Below, one piece after another: positions 1 through 5,704 of a DNA stretch of 5,952 bases. Below the pieces are notes generated by a model. The model saw only the letters and a list, made by a program, of their open reading frames with translations, had not been told where the DNA came from and did no database searches. The stretch is from Oscillospiraceae bacterium (lineage in GTDB: Bacteria > Bacillota > Clostridia > Oscillospirales > Oscillospiraceae). The stretch's first letter is position 1; every line of letters begins with the position of its first letter. The stretch spans positions 1 to 5,952 of the forward strand of contig JAISFB010000082.1 of the NCBI GenBank assembly GCA_031263805.1, in the 5' to 3' direction. Made by a program: the position numbers and the translations under genes.

Positions 1-8
1 TCGTACAT
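1..8 (-). CDS. start of an unidentified gene, cut by the window edge
   Basis: The first eight bases read on the minus strand as ATG-TAC-GA, giving Met-Tyr followed by Asp or Glu. An AGAGG ribosome binding site lies 7 bases upstream, which supports a real start. The 74-base gap after the sigma factor fits a separate gene or the next cistron. Three residues cannot identify a protein. Clostridial zinc-ribbon proteins that begin Met-Tyr-Glu would fit, but that is a guess from memory. Confidence 0.35.
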
Positions 9-82
9 TGTTGAACCTCTCTTTTGACTTAAAATTTTGTCCCTGCGGCTGTCCCGCATTGGGCGTATTTGCGCTCAGTTCA

Positions 83-601
83 TCACTGAATGTCGCCTGA
101 AGTAATAAAACGCGCGAGCTTCCTTCTTATCCGCTGTATGGCGTTCTCAACGGACTTATACGGCCTTCCGAGCTTTTCGGACATTTCACCGTATGAATAA
201 CCGTCAAGATACAGTTTCAGCACGATCGATTCAAGCTTGGAAAGTGAATCTTCTATGCCTCCCGCCAATTCGCGGATACGTTCTCTGGCTATGACAAGCT
301 CCTCTGGGTCACGCAGCAAATACGCGCCGGGGGTTTCGCTTTCCGTCAAAAGCTGAGCTTCGAGCGGGATATCGCTATCTCCTCGGAATCGCAAGGCGGC
401 TTTGCGCACGGCGCTTATAATACGCCGACGCACGCAGAGCTCCGCATAGGTCTCGAATCTGACGCCGCGCGCTTCGTCGAAGCTGCGTATCGCGGAGAGA
501 AGTCCGAGCATTCCCTCCTGTATCAGATCCTCGCCGTCGCCTCCCGCCAAAAAGTACGGACGGGCGCACGCGCGCACTAAACGCACGTATCTCAACACCA
601 T
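83..601 (-). CDS. SigH-like sigma-70 family RNA polymerase sigma factor
   Basis: This small alternative sigma factor (172 aa from this start) would direct RNA polymerase to a specific promoter set. Region 2 is clear: YFLAGGDGEDLIQEGMLGLL (residues 16-35) is the core-binding helix seen in SigH/Spo0H, and the segment around residues 49-68 (FETYAELCVRRRIISAV) is the region that opens and reads the -10 element. Residues 120-166 form region 4 with a helix-turn-helix (SYGEMSEKLGRPYKSVENAI). The open frame extends upstream to an ATG at 655, but a consensus promoter ends at 656, so that ATG would lie upstream of the transcript start. The ATG at 601 has AGAGGA 4 bases before it and is preferred. GTG at 649 could be a leaderless start. 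Compared with Bacillus SigH, about 15 residues between LSEEEMV and LRYVRLVRA are missing even in the longer frame. Family membership is sure; equivalence to sporulation SigH is not. Confidence 0.88.
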   Translation of the reverse strand: MVLRYVRLVRACARPYFLAGGDGEDLIQEGMLGLLSAIRSFDEARGVRFETYAELCVRRRIISAVRKAALRFRGDSDIPLEAQLLTESETPGAYLLRDPEELVIARERIRELAGGIEDSLSKLESIVLKLYLDGYSYGEMSEKLGRPYKSVENAIQRIRRKLARFITSGDIQ

Positions 602-605
602 TTCT

Positions 606-611
606 TCCTCT
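606..611 (-). promoter_or_regulatory. ribosome binding site supporting the internal sigma-factor start
   Basis: AGAGGA on the minus strand lies 4 bases before the ATG at 601. It is a better match to the anti-Shine-Dalgarno sequence than anything at normal spacing before the ATG at 655. It decides the start in favour of 601 when taken with the promoter position. Confidence 0.55.
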
Positions 612-655
612 GAGAGGGCGGCGTCAAACCCTGTGTCTGCCCCTTGCACACGCAT

Positions 656-684
656 ACTATATCAGCCTTTAGAAGTATTGTCAA
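656..684 (-). promoter_or_regulatory. consensus sigma-A promoter of the sigma-factor gene
   Basis: On the minus strand a perfect -35 TTGACA (679-684) and a -10 TATAGT (656-661) are separated by exactly 17 bases. The 35 bases upstream (about 685-720) are almost pure A/T in an otherwise GC-rich region and could act as an UP element. Transcription should start near 648-650, inside the longest open frame. The sigma gene is therefore likely transcribed separately from the ruv-glmM operon, although no convincing terminator separates it from glmM. Confidence 0.8.
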
Positions 685-781
685 GCATTATTTTAATAAT
701 ATTATTTATTTTGTAATATTTCCACAAGCCTGCCGAAAAATGTTGCCGCGCAAGGCCGAGCGGTCGTCCCGGGGGCGCGCG

Positions 782-2125
782 TCACGGCACGGCGCGGATG
801 AGCTCCGCGAGACGCTCCGCAATTTTTCGGGCTTTTTCCTCAGTTTCCGCTTCGACGGCGACGCGGATGAGGCTCTCCGTCCCGGACGGGCGGACTATAA
901 CGTAGCCGACGCCGCCGAGCGAGCTTTTCGCGTCCTCTATCGCGTCGGCGAGCTCGCGGGAGGCTATCTTGCGCAGCTTTGCCTCCGGCTCCGCCGGGAC
1001 GTTCAGCATTATCTGCGGGTAGCGCGGCACATCGGCGGCGAGCTCTGACGCGGTTTTTCCGGTCTGCGCGATCAGATTCAGGAATTTTATCGCCGCGAGC
1101 TGACCGTCGCCGGTCGTGGAATCGTCGAGGAATATGGTGTGTCCCGACGCCTCTCCTCCGAGACACACGCCGCGGCTGAGCATCATTTCTAGCACGTTGC
1201 GGTCGCCCACGTCGGAGCGCAGCACTTCGACGCCCTCGCGCCCGCCGAATTCGTTGAGCCCCGAATTGGAATACACCGTGCCGACGACGGCGTTGTTCTT
1301 CAGTTCCCCGCGGGCCTTCATATCCCGCGCGCAGACGGCGAGCAAGGCGTCCCCGTCGATGAGCCCGCCGAGCTCGTCTATTATGAGGCATCTGTCGGCG
1401 TCGCCGTCGAACGCGAAGCCGACGTCAAAGCCGCCGCGCGTTACGGCGCGCCGCAGAGAATCTATATGCGTCGAGCCGCAGTTTTGGTTGATGTTGACGC
1501 CGTTCGGCCTGTTATGTATGAGCTTTGCGTCCGCGCCGAGCGCGCGGAACAGGCGGCGCGCCGTAAAGGACGACGCGCCGTTTGAGCAGTCCGCCGCGAT
1601 TTTTATGCCGCCGTACTCGCCGTGGGCCAGCCGGACGAGATGCTTCACATACTCAGCTTCGCCGAGCTCTCCGCGGACCACGCGTCCGAGCTGCGCGCGG
1701 GTGCGCGGGCAAAGCTTTTCCGGAAGGTCTATCAATTGCTCTATTTCGTTTTCGAGCTCGTCTGAGAGCTTGAAGCCGAGCGAATCGAATATTTTTATGC
1801 CGTTGTACTCGTACGGGTTGTGCGAGGCGGAGATCACGATTCCCATATCCGCCCCGGTTTTGCGGGCGAGATACGCCACCGCCGGAGTCGGCAAAACGCC
1901 GAGCGGCGACGCGTCCGCGCCCCCCGAGCACAGCCCGGATATGAGAGCGGCCTCGAGCATATCGGACGACACGCGCGTGTCCTTTCCGATAAGCGCGCGC
2001 GGTCTTCCGCTTGTTCCGGCCCCGACGACGCTCGCCGCCGCGAAGCCCGTCAGATACGCTAAACGCGCGTCAAGCGTCTCGTTGGCGACGCCCCGTATTC
2101 CGTCAGTTCCGAAGTATTTTCCCAT
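782..2125 (-). CDS. glmM: phosphoglucosamine mutase
   Basis: GlmM converts glucosamine-6-phosphate to glucosamine-1-phosphate in the cytoplasm, feeding UDP-GlcNAc synthesis for peptidoglycan. The 447-aa length is normal. Motifs in order are the typical N-terminus MGKYFGTDGIRGVAN (1-15); the phosphoserine loop ISASHNP (98-104, catalytic Ser101); the metal-binding loop DGDAD (240-244); the sugar-binding loop GEASGH (324-329), where most GlmM proteins have GEQSGH; and the phosphate-binding RPSGTESLIRV (412-422). Together with the N-terminus these favour GlmM over phosphomannomutase. An upstream TTG at 2152 would add nine residues, but the ATG at 2125 has AGAGGAG 5 bases before it and starts exactly at the family N-terminus. 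It follows ruvB after 34 bases and is probably the last gene of the ruv operon. Confidence 0.96.
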   Translation of the reverse strand: MGKYFGTDGIRGVANETLDARLAYLTGFAAASVVGAGTSGRPRALIGKDTRVSSDMLEAALISGLCSGGADASPLGVLPTPAVAYLARKTGADMGIVISASHNPYEYNGIKIFDSLGFKLSDELENEIEQLIDLPEKLCPRTRAQLGRVVRGELGEAEYVKHLVRLAHGEYGGIKIAADCSNGASSFTARRLFRALGADAKLIHNRPNGVNINQNCGSTHIDSLRRAVTRGGFDVGFAFDGDADRCLIIDELGGLIDGDALLAVCARDMKARGELKNNAVVGTVYSNSGLNEFGGREGVEVLRSDVGDRNVLEMMLSRGVCLGGEASGHTIFLDDSTTGDGQLAAIKFLNLIAQTGKTASELAADVPRYPQIMLNVPAEPEAKLRKIASRELADAIEDAKSSLGGVGYVIVRPSGTESLIRVAVEAETEEKARKIAERLAELIRAVP

Positions 2126-2130
2126 ATTCA

Positions 2131-2137
2131 CTCCTCT
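2131..2137 (-). promoter_or_regulatory. ribosome binding site fixing the glmM start
   Basis: AGAGGAG on the minus strand lies 5 bases before the ATG at 2125. It favours this start over the TTG at 2152. Just upstream, the 7-base word CCGTGAT occurs twice in 20 bases, with no evident function. Confidence 0.7.
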
Positions 2138-2159
2138 GATCACGGTCTGCAATCACGGC

Positions 2160-3266
2160 CTACAATATCGAAAGCTGATCCCCGTCGCCGTCATAGGGCA
2201 GCCCGAGGTGCTCGTAGGCGCGCCGCGTGGCGCAGCGTCCGCGCAGCGTCCGCGATAAAAAGCCCTGCCGCATAAGATACGGCTCGTATACATCCTCTAT
2301 CGTCACAGCTTCCTCGTTCACGGTGGCGGCCAGCGTTTCAAGCCCGACGGGCCCGCCGCCGTAATTTTGAATGATCCCCGTCAGCAGCCGCCTGTCAATG
2401 GCGTCGAGCCCTATTTTATCGATCCCGAGGCGCGTCAAGGCGTCGTCGGCGGCCTTTTTTGTGATGATCCCGTCGCCTGTGACCTGGGCAAAATCCCGCA
2501 CGCGGCGCAGCAGGCGGTTCGCGATTCTGGGCGTCCCGCGCGAGCGCGAGGCTATTTCTATCGCTCCGTCGGGCTCCGTCGGGACATCGAGTATACCCGC
2601 GGAGCGGGAGACGATCTCGCCGAGCTCTTCCGGCGTGTACAGCTCAAGTTTCAAATCTATGCCGAATCTGTCGCGGAGCGGGGCGGAGAGCTGCCCGGCG
2701 CGCGTCGTGGCGCCGACGAGCGTAAAATTTTTCAGCTCCAAGCAGATCGACGCGGCGGACGGGCCCTGACCTATGATGATGTCGAGCTGGCGGTCCTCCA
2801 TCGCGGGGTATAATATCTCCTCGATAGCGCGGCTCATACGGTGTATCTCGTCGATGAATAAAATATCGTTCTCGTCGAGATTCGTCAGCAGCGCCGCTAA
2901 GTCCTTGGGCTTTTCGATCGCGGGGCCGGACGTTTTGCGCAGATTCACGCCGAGCTCCGCCGCTATGATCGCCGCGAGCGTCGTTTTGCCGAGTCCGGGA
3001 GGCCCGTGCAGCAGCACGTGGTCAAGCGGCTCGCGGCGCCGCTTCGCGCCCTCTATAAAAACCGCGAGGTTGCCTTTCGCCGTATCCTGACCGATGTATT
3101 CCGCCATCGTTTTAGGACGCAGCCCGGCCTCCGCGTCGTCCTCGGAGTGAAGGTCCGGGTGCAGCAGTACCTCGCGGTCTTTTTCTTTGTTTTGCGCGTC
3201 TTTCTCCGGCTTGCGCTTGCGCGGGGCGTCCTTCTTCGGCTCGCCGCCGCTGTATTCTATGCTCAT
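2160..3266 (-). CDS. ruvB: Holliday junction branch migration DNA helicase RuvB
   Basis: RuvB is the hexameric AAA+ motor that, loaded by RuvA, pumps DNA through Holliday junctions during recombination and fork repair. Visible motifs are Walker A GPPGLGKT (88-95), Walker B LFIDEIHR (136-143), sensor 1 GATTR (185-189), the arginine-finger stretch PLRDRFG (196-202) and sensor 2 GTPRIANR (244-251). A C-terminal winged helix includes [13 protein letters not shown] (328-340). The protein is 368 aa against the usual 330-350. The excess is a charged, Lys/Asp/Glu-rich N-terminal segment (about residues 8-48) before the usual [12 protein letters not shown]. The C-terminal RTLRGR replaces the common RTPRGR. 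The AAGGAG ribosome site (3280-3285) is 13 bases from the ATG, longer than usual, but no better start exists in this frame. It lies 51 bases after ruvA. Confidence 0.97.
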   Translation of the reverse strand: MSIEYSGGEPKKDAPRKRKPEKDAQNKEKDREVLLHPDLHSEDDAEAGLRPKTMAEYIGQDTAKGNLAVFIEGAKRRREPLDHVLLHGPPGLGKTTLAAIIAAELGVNLRKTSGPAIEKPKDLAALLTNLDENDILFIDEIHRMSRAIEEILYPAMEDRQLDIIIGQGPSAASICLELKNFTLVGATTRAGQLSAPLRDRFGIDLKLELYTPEELGEIVSRSAGILDVPTEPDGAIEIASRSRGTPRIANRLLRRVRDFAQVTGDGIITKKAADDALTRLGIDKIGLDAIDRRLLTGIIQNYGGGPVGLETLAATVNEEAVTIEDVYEPYLMRQGFLSRTLRGRCATRRAYEHLGLPYDGDGDQLSIL

Positions 3267-3317
3267 AGTATTGCTGTCACTCCTTACGACACGACATTCT
3301 ATGGTGCGGCTCGCCGA

Positions 3318-3911
3318 TTATTTTTTCAGCGACTGCTTTAAGGCCTCCCGGACGATTTCCTCCGTCGTCATCGAATCCGTTTTTAGACGGCGCATAAGCG
3401 CGGTTATCTCGGCGTTTGTATAACCGAGCACGGACAGGGCGGCGTGAGCCTCGAAGGCGCCGCCACCCGGCGACGGCGCGGCAAGCCCCTCGGCGCGCAA
3501 TATCTCGGCCTCTCGCGTGACCTTGTCCTTGAGCTCAAGTATGATGCGCTGCGCGAGCTTTTTCCCGACGCCCGGCGTGCTCGTCAGCGCGCTGACGTCG
3601 TCCGAGACTACGGCGACCGCCAGCGCCTCCGGCGTACAGGACGAGAGTATCGAAAGCGCCGCTTTAGGGCCTATTCCGGAAACGGTCAGCAACAGCTCGA
3701 AGCAGCGTTTTTCCTCCGTCGTGTAAAAGCCGAAGATGTCGAACGCGTCCTCGCGTATATTGCAGTAGGTGTACAGCTTCGCGCGCTTTCCGGGCACAAC
3801 CCTCGCGAGGGTGGCGGCCGTCACGTGACATTTATATCCCGCGCCGCCGACGTCTATGACGGCAATATTTCCGTCGGTCAGGGCGACGTTACCTTCTAAA
3901 TAGTAGAACAT
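3318..3911 (-). CDS. ruvA: Holliday junction branch migration complex subunit RuvA
   Basis: RuvA is the tetrameric junction-binding subunit that holds the four-way DNA open and recruits RuvB. The 197-aa length is normal. Domain I is an OB fold (1-65) whose REDAFDIFGF stretch carries the acidic-pin residues Glu54 and Asp55. Domain II has two helix-hairpin-helix motifs, VSGIGPKAALSIL (77-89) and TPGVGKKLAQRII (112-124). After a flexible Gly/Pro/Ala linker (about 141-153), domain III (154-197) carries the RuvB-contacting helices with LGYTNAEI. Its start lies inside ruvC: the two genes overlap by 16 bases in different frames, with GGAGGT 5 bases before the ATG. This suggests translational coupling. 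Confidence 0.97.
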   Translation of the reverse strand: MFYYLEGNVALTDGNIAVIDVGGAGYKCHVTAATLARVVPGKRAKLYTYCNIREDAFDIFGFYTTEEKRCFELLLTVSGIGPKAALSILSSCTPEALAVAVVSDDVSALTSTPGVGKKLAQRIILELKDKVTREAEILRAEGLAAPSPGGGAFEAHAALSVLGYTNAEITALMRRLKTDSMTTEEIVREALKQSLKK

Positions 3912-4408
3912 TCTGCACCTCCGAGGTTTGCGATACGAGAACTCGCGTTGCGCGCGCGGCAGATGGCTATCGCCAGCGCGTCGGCCGCGTCGTCGGGCTT
4001 CGGAACGGCGTCGAGCTTCAAAAGCTGCCGCACCATATCCATTACCTGTTTTTTTTCGGCGTGCCCGTATCCCGTCACGGCTTTTTTGACTTGCAGGGGA
4101 GTGTATTCGTACATCGGTATTTGGCGCTCCTCCCCGGCGAGTATCGCGGCGGCCCGCCCGTGAGCCACGGCGATGGCCGTTTTCAGATTCGTGTTGAAAA
4201 AAAGCTCTTCGATGGCTATAACGTCCGGCTGAAACGTGTCAATCAGCTCCAGCGCGTCATAATATATTCTCGACAGGCGCAACGACAGCCTGAGCCCCGC
4301 CTTCGTCGATATGACCCCGTGGCTCAAATGCGATATTTTCGCGCCGTCCGCCTCTATCGCGCCGAAGCCGACGGTGGCGATACCCGGGTCTATTCCCAAG
4401 ACAATCAT
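3896..4408 (-). CDS. ruvC: crossover junction endodeoxyribonuclease RuvC
   Basis: RuvC is the dimeric, metal-dependent resolvase that nicks Holliday junctions symmetrically. All four catalytic acids are present: Asp7 in MIVLGIDPG, Glu67 in AIEELFF, and Asp140 and Asp143 in the DAADALAIAI motif. The conserved segment FNTNLKTAIAVAHGRAA (71-87) also matches the family. The length of 170 aa is typical. The ATG at 4408 is preceded by GGGTGA at 5 bases and directly by an in-frame TAA, so no longer start is possible. It is the first gene of the ruvC-ruvA-ruvB-glmM operon and its promoter is about 20 bases upstream. The last 25 residues diverge from the family norm, which is common. Confidence 0.97.
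   Translation of the reverse strand: MIVLGIDPGIATVGFGAIEADGAKISHLSHGVISTKAGLRLSLRLSRIYYDALELIDTFQPDVIAIEELFFNTNLKTAIAVAHGRAAAILAGEERQIPMYEYTPLQVKKAVTGYGHAEKKQVMDMVRQLLKLDAVPKPDDAADALAIAICRARNASSRIANLGGAECSTI
3917..3922 (-). promoter_or_regulatory. ribosome binding site of ruvA inside ruvC
   Basis: GGAGGT on the minus strand lies 5 bases before the ruvA ATG and within the last codons of ruvC. It is a strong site and supports coupled translation of the two genes. Confidence 0.75.
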
Positions 4409-4424
4409 TTAATCACCCGCGCAC

Positions 4425-4453
4425 ACTATATCACCTCGCGGGATAAAACGCAA
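4425..4453 (-). promoter_or_regulatory. probable promoter of the ruvC-ruvA-ruvB-glmM operon
   Basis: On the minus strand a -10 TATAGT (4425-4430) lies 17 bases downstream of a weak -35 TTGCGT (4448-4453). Transcription would start near 4418, giving a leader of only about 10 bases that contains just the GGGTGA ribosome site. A 9-base inverted repeat, CACCTCGCG at 4432-4440 and CGCGAGGTG at 4469-4477, brackets the -35. One arm lies in the spacer, as an operator would. No Firmicutes LexA-type GAAC-N4-GTTC site is visible, so SOS control is not supported here. Confidence 0.55.
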
Positions 4454-4502
4454 TACTCACAAGCGCCGCGCGAGGTGCATAAAATGTACCGTAACTATCC
4501 TT

Positions 4503-4510
4503 AAGGAGGA
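4503..4510 (+). promoter_or_regulatory. strong ribosome binding site of the gene remnant
   Basis: AAGGAGGA on the plus strand stands 9 bases before the ATG at 4520. Such a near-perfect site shows that the short frame was, or is, the true beginning of a translated gene. Confidence 0.7.
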
Positions 4511-4519
4511 GTAAGCTCA

Positions 4520-4636
4520 ATGTCAGACAAGGTAATACCCGGCTCGGTTCCGGATAACGCCTCGATCAGAGAGGCCGTCAGCGTACATACGAGAAAGATA
4601 TTCGATTCCTGCCGAGATAAAGACTGCTCACCTTAG
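4520..4636 (+). pseudogene. 38-codon N-terminal remnant of a conserved clostridial protein
   Basis: This reading frame is on the plus strand, divergent from ruvC. It starts at an ATG with AAGGAGGA (4503-4510) 9 bases upstream, one of the best ribosome sites in the window. It encodes 38 residues, including VSVHTRKIFDSCRDKDC, then Ser-Pro and a TAG. From memory, HT-x-K-(I/V)-(Y/F)-D-x-C-R-D-K-D-C followed by LEDLR-type sequence is the start of a longer Clostridia protein family of unknown function. The match ends exactly after the second Cys and the following DNA turns AT-rich and non-coding. I infer a gene cut by a rearrangement or insertion at about 4628. A genuine small protein is the alternative. 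A possible -10 (TAAAAT, 4480-4485) lacks a good -35. Confidence 0.6.
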
Positions 4637-4703
4637 AACCAATCCCCACCCTCCCATTCAATTTCACTTTTCAAAATTTTATCAAAAAATCCCCGTCCAT
4701 CTA

Positions 4704-4732
4704 TTGACAAGCAATAAAAAACCCGTTAATAT
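4704..4732 (+). promoter_or_regulatory. orphan consensus promoter with no gene behind it
   Basis: A perfect -35 TTGACA (4704-4709), a 17-base spacer and a -10 TAATAT (4727-4732) lie on the plus strand. Transcription would begin near 4739, inside the left arm of the adjacent terminator-like hairpin. No open frame with a ribosome site follows. Either it makes a very short RNA of about 30-35 bases, or about 80 with read-through, or it is the stranded promoter of a lost gene. Confidence 0.55.
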
Positions 4733-4734
4733 AA

Positions 4735-4771
4735 TCCCGCGAGGTGTTGCAGAACCTCGCGGGAATTTTTT
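4735..4771 (+). terminator. rho-independent terminator, plus strand
   Basis: An 11-base perfect inverted repeat, TCCCGCGAGGT (4735-4745) and ACCTCGCGGGA (4754-4764), has an 8-base loop. It is followed by A and six Ts (4766-4771). The T-run lies only on this side, so it works for plus-strand transcription from the remnant gene or from the adjacent orphan promoter. Confidence 0.75.
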
Positions 4772-4787
4772 CACATGGATAACTCCA

Positions 4788-4820
4788 GCCAAAAGCCCCG
4801 CTGCGTACGGGGCTTTTGGC
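4788..4820. terminator. bidirectional terminator hairpin
   Basis: A 13-base perfect inverted repeat, GCCAAAAGCCCCG (4788-4800) and CGGGGCTTTTGGC (4808-4820), has a 7-base loop. The A4 and T4 tracts next to the GCCCCG core give a T-run on either strand, the usual layout of a two-way terminator. It separates the left plus-strand unit from the minus-strand phage-like cassette. Confidence 0.7.
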
Positions 4821-4830
4821 GTTAAACCGC

Positions 4831-4873
4831 AAAAAATCCCCCGGCGGCCTCCCGAAAGAGCCCCGCCGGGGGA
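4831..4873 (-). terminator. rho-independent terminator of the glycine-rich gene
   Basis: Read on the minus strand, an 11-base perfect stem (arms at 4863-4873 and 4837-4847, TCCCCCGGCGG and its complement) with a 15-base loop is followed directly by six Ts (4836-4831). It starts 5 bases after the stop codon of the glycine-rich gene and ends that cassette. Confidence 0.82.
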
Positions 4874-4878
4874 TAAGC

Positions 4879-5524
4879 TTACCACGCTATGATCACAATG
4901 CCCGGATTTCCCGCGGCTCCCGCGCCGCCGGCAGTGGTACTGCCATAGCCGGTGCCGCCGCCCCCGCCCCCGCCCCCGCCCGCGCCATAGCCAAAGCCGG
5001 AGGATCCGCCCTCGCCGCTACTGTTAGTGCCGGAAGCTCCAAACGCAACACTAAATGGCGATGACGGCGCATTAAAAGTAAACCCCGCGCCGCCCCCGCC
5101 GCCTCCGCCACCGGTATAACTCGAAGTAGCCCCTAAATAAGAAGCTCCGCCAACTCCCATCCCGTAGCCGCTGGCGCTTAACCCGTCAGAGCCTCTTTCA
5201 CCAGAAAAATCACCGCTCGAGCTACCATACACGCCGCCCTGGCCGCCCAAATTACCGCCGCCCGCCGCGGCGGAAAAGTAAGAGCCAAAAGACGACGCGC
5301 CGGCAGCCGCGCCGATCGTCACAGATACGCTCGCGTTTGCGTTAAGCTTTACGGAGCCGATAACGACGCGACCGGCGACGCCCCCGGAGCCCCGGTGCCT
5401 CCGCGGCCTGAACCGCCCGCGCTGCCCGCGCTCCCCGCCATCCCCCGGAAACCACCAAAACACTATATACCGCCGCGTCCGGAGCCGTAAAAGTCCCCGA
5501 CGCCGTGAAAATCTGCAATCCCAT
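4879..5524 (-). pseudogene. frameshifted glycine-rich phage-tail-tip-like protein
   Basis: The start is at 5524 (MGLQIFTASGTFTAPDAAVY...), with GGAGGT 8 bases upstream. The hydrophobic strand VYSVLVVSGG then leads into Gly-rich sequence. This opening and the end GIVIIAW are typical of glycine-rich phage tail or adhesin proteins, as is the inner VSVTIGAAAGASSFGSYFS. The frame is broken. The start frame turns into Arg-rich nonsense at 5442-5446. A second frame gives GMAGSAGSAGGSGRGGTGAP. A third, beginning GGVAGRVVIGSVKLN near 5381, runs cleanly to the stop. Adding one G to each of two G5 tracts gives a continuous protein of about 215 aa. Polyglycine runs are encoded near 4960-4980 and 5090-5108. 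A receptor-binding or surface role is inferred from composition only. As sequenced, the full protein cannot be made without frameshifting or tract-length change. Confidence 0.7.
4960..4977 (-). repeat. hexanucleotide tandem repeat encoding polyglycine
   Basis: The plus strand shows three perfect copies of GCCCCC (GGGGGC on the coding strand) inside the longest Gly run of the glycine-rich gene. Because the unit is 6 bases, copy-number change would alter the number of Gly residues without breaking the frame. Confidence 0.7.
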
Positions 5525-5532
5525 TAAATCAC

Positions 5533-5538
5533 ACCTCC
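5533..5538 (-). promoter_or_regulatory. ribosome binding site of the glycine-rich gene
   Basis: GGAGGT on the minus strand lies 8 bases before the ATG at 5524 and inside the last codons of the upstream frame. It fixes the true N-terminus (MGLQIF) rather than the internal start at 5463 that the downstream frame alone would suggest. Confidence 0.75.
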
Positions 5539-5619
5539 GAGGATGGTGTTCCGGAACCAGATCATTTCCTCGCTATCGCCCGTCCGGGCAAGAAAAAACG
5601 ATTTTAGCGCGTCCTCAGT

Positions 5620-5704
5620 CGTAGGGGCGCGGCACGTCGCGCCTACGGCGCGCCATAACAATGACGTCGCGCGAGAGCGCGACACGCCCTCCCCGGTCTC
5701 CGGG
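5620..5704. repeat. cluster of three palindromes, possible small repeat element
   Basis: Three hairpins lie in 85 bases. At 5620-5647, CGTAGG and CGCG pair with CGCGCCTACG, with a two-base bulge. At 5666-5683, GTCGCGC and GCGCGAC pair perfectly around GAGA. At 5692-5704, CCCGG and CCGGG pair around TCT. Together with the 8-base palindrome GGCGCGCC (5647-5654) this resembles the dispersed palindromic units (REP/BIME or MITE-like) common in GC-rich gut Firmicutes. Only one copy is in this window, so its repeat nature is inferred. Confidence 0.4.

Noticed and set aside
44..58. Small hairpin TGCGG-N5-CCGCA after the sigma factor as a terminator
   Set aside because: The stem is only five pairs and the T-run is about ten bases away and short. 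Not convincing.
722..781. Terminator between glmM and the sigma-factor promoter
   Set aside because: Only a four-pair stem with a long loop can be drawn before the TTTTT. Read-through cannot be excluded.
2125..2152. glmM starting at the TTG at 2152
   Set aside because: The ATG at 2125 has a much better ribosome site and matches the family N-terminus exactly.
1116..2258. 380-codon open frame on the plus strand opposite glmM
   Set aside because: It is antisense to a complete glmM with all motifs, has Ser/Pro/Arg-rich sequence without any domain, and arises from the GC-rich codon usage of the real gene.
4409..4519. LexA/SOS operator in front of ruvC
   Set aside because: No GAAC-N4-GTTC or close variant is present. 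The only symmetry is the CACCTCGCG inverted repeat.
4774..4824. 16-codon frame starting ATGGATAACTCC across the second hairpin
   Set aside because: It has no ribosome site and consists mostly of terminator sequence.
4682..4885. 67-codon minus-strand frame through the terminator region
   Set aside because: It spans three hairpins, has no ribosome site and ends in AT-rich DNA. It is a chance frame.
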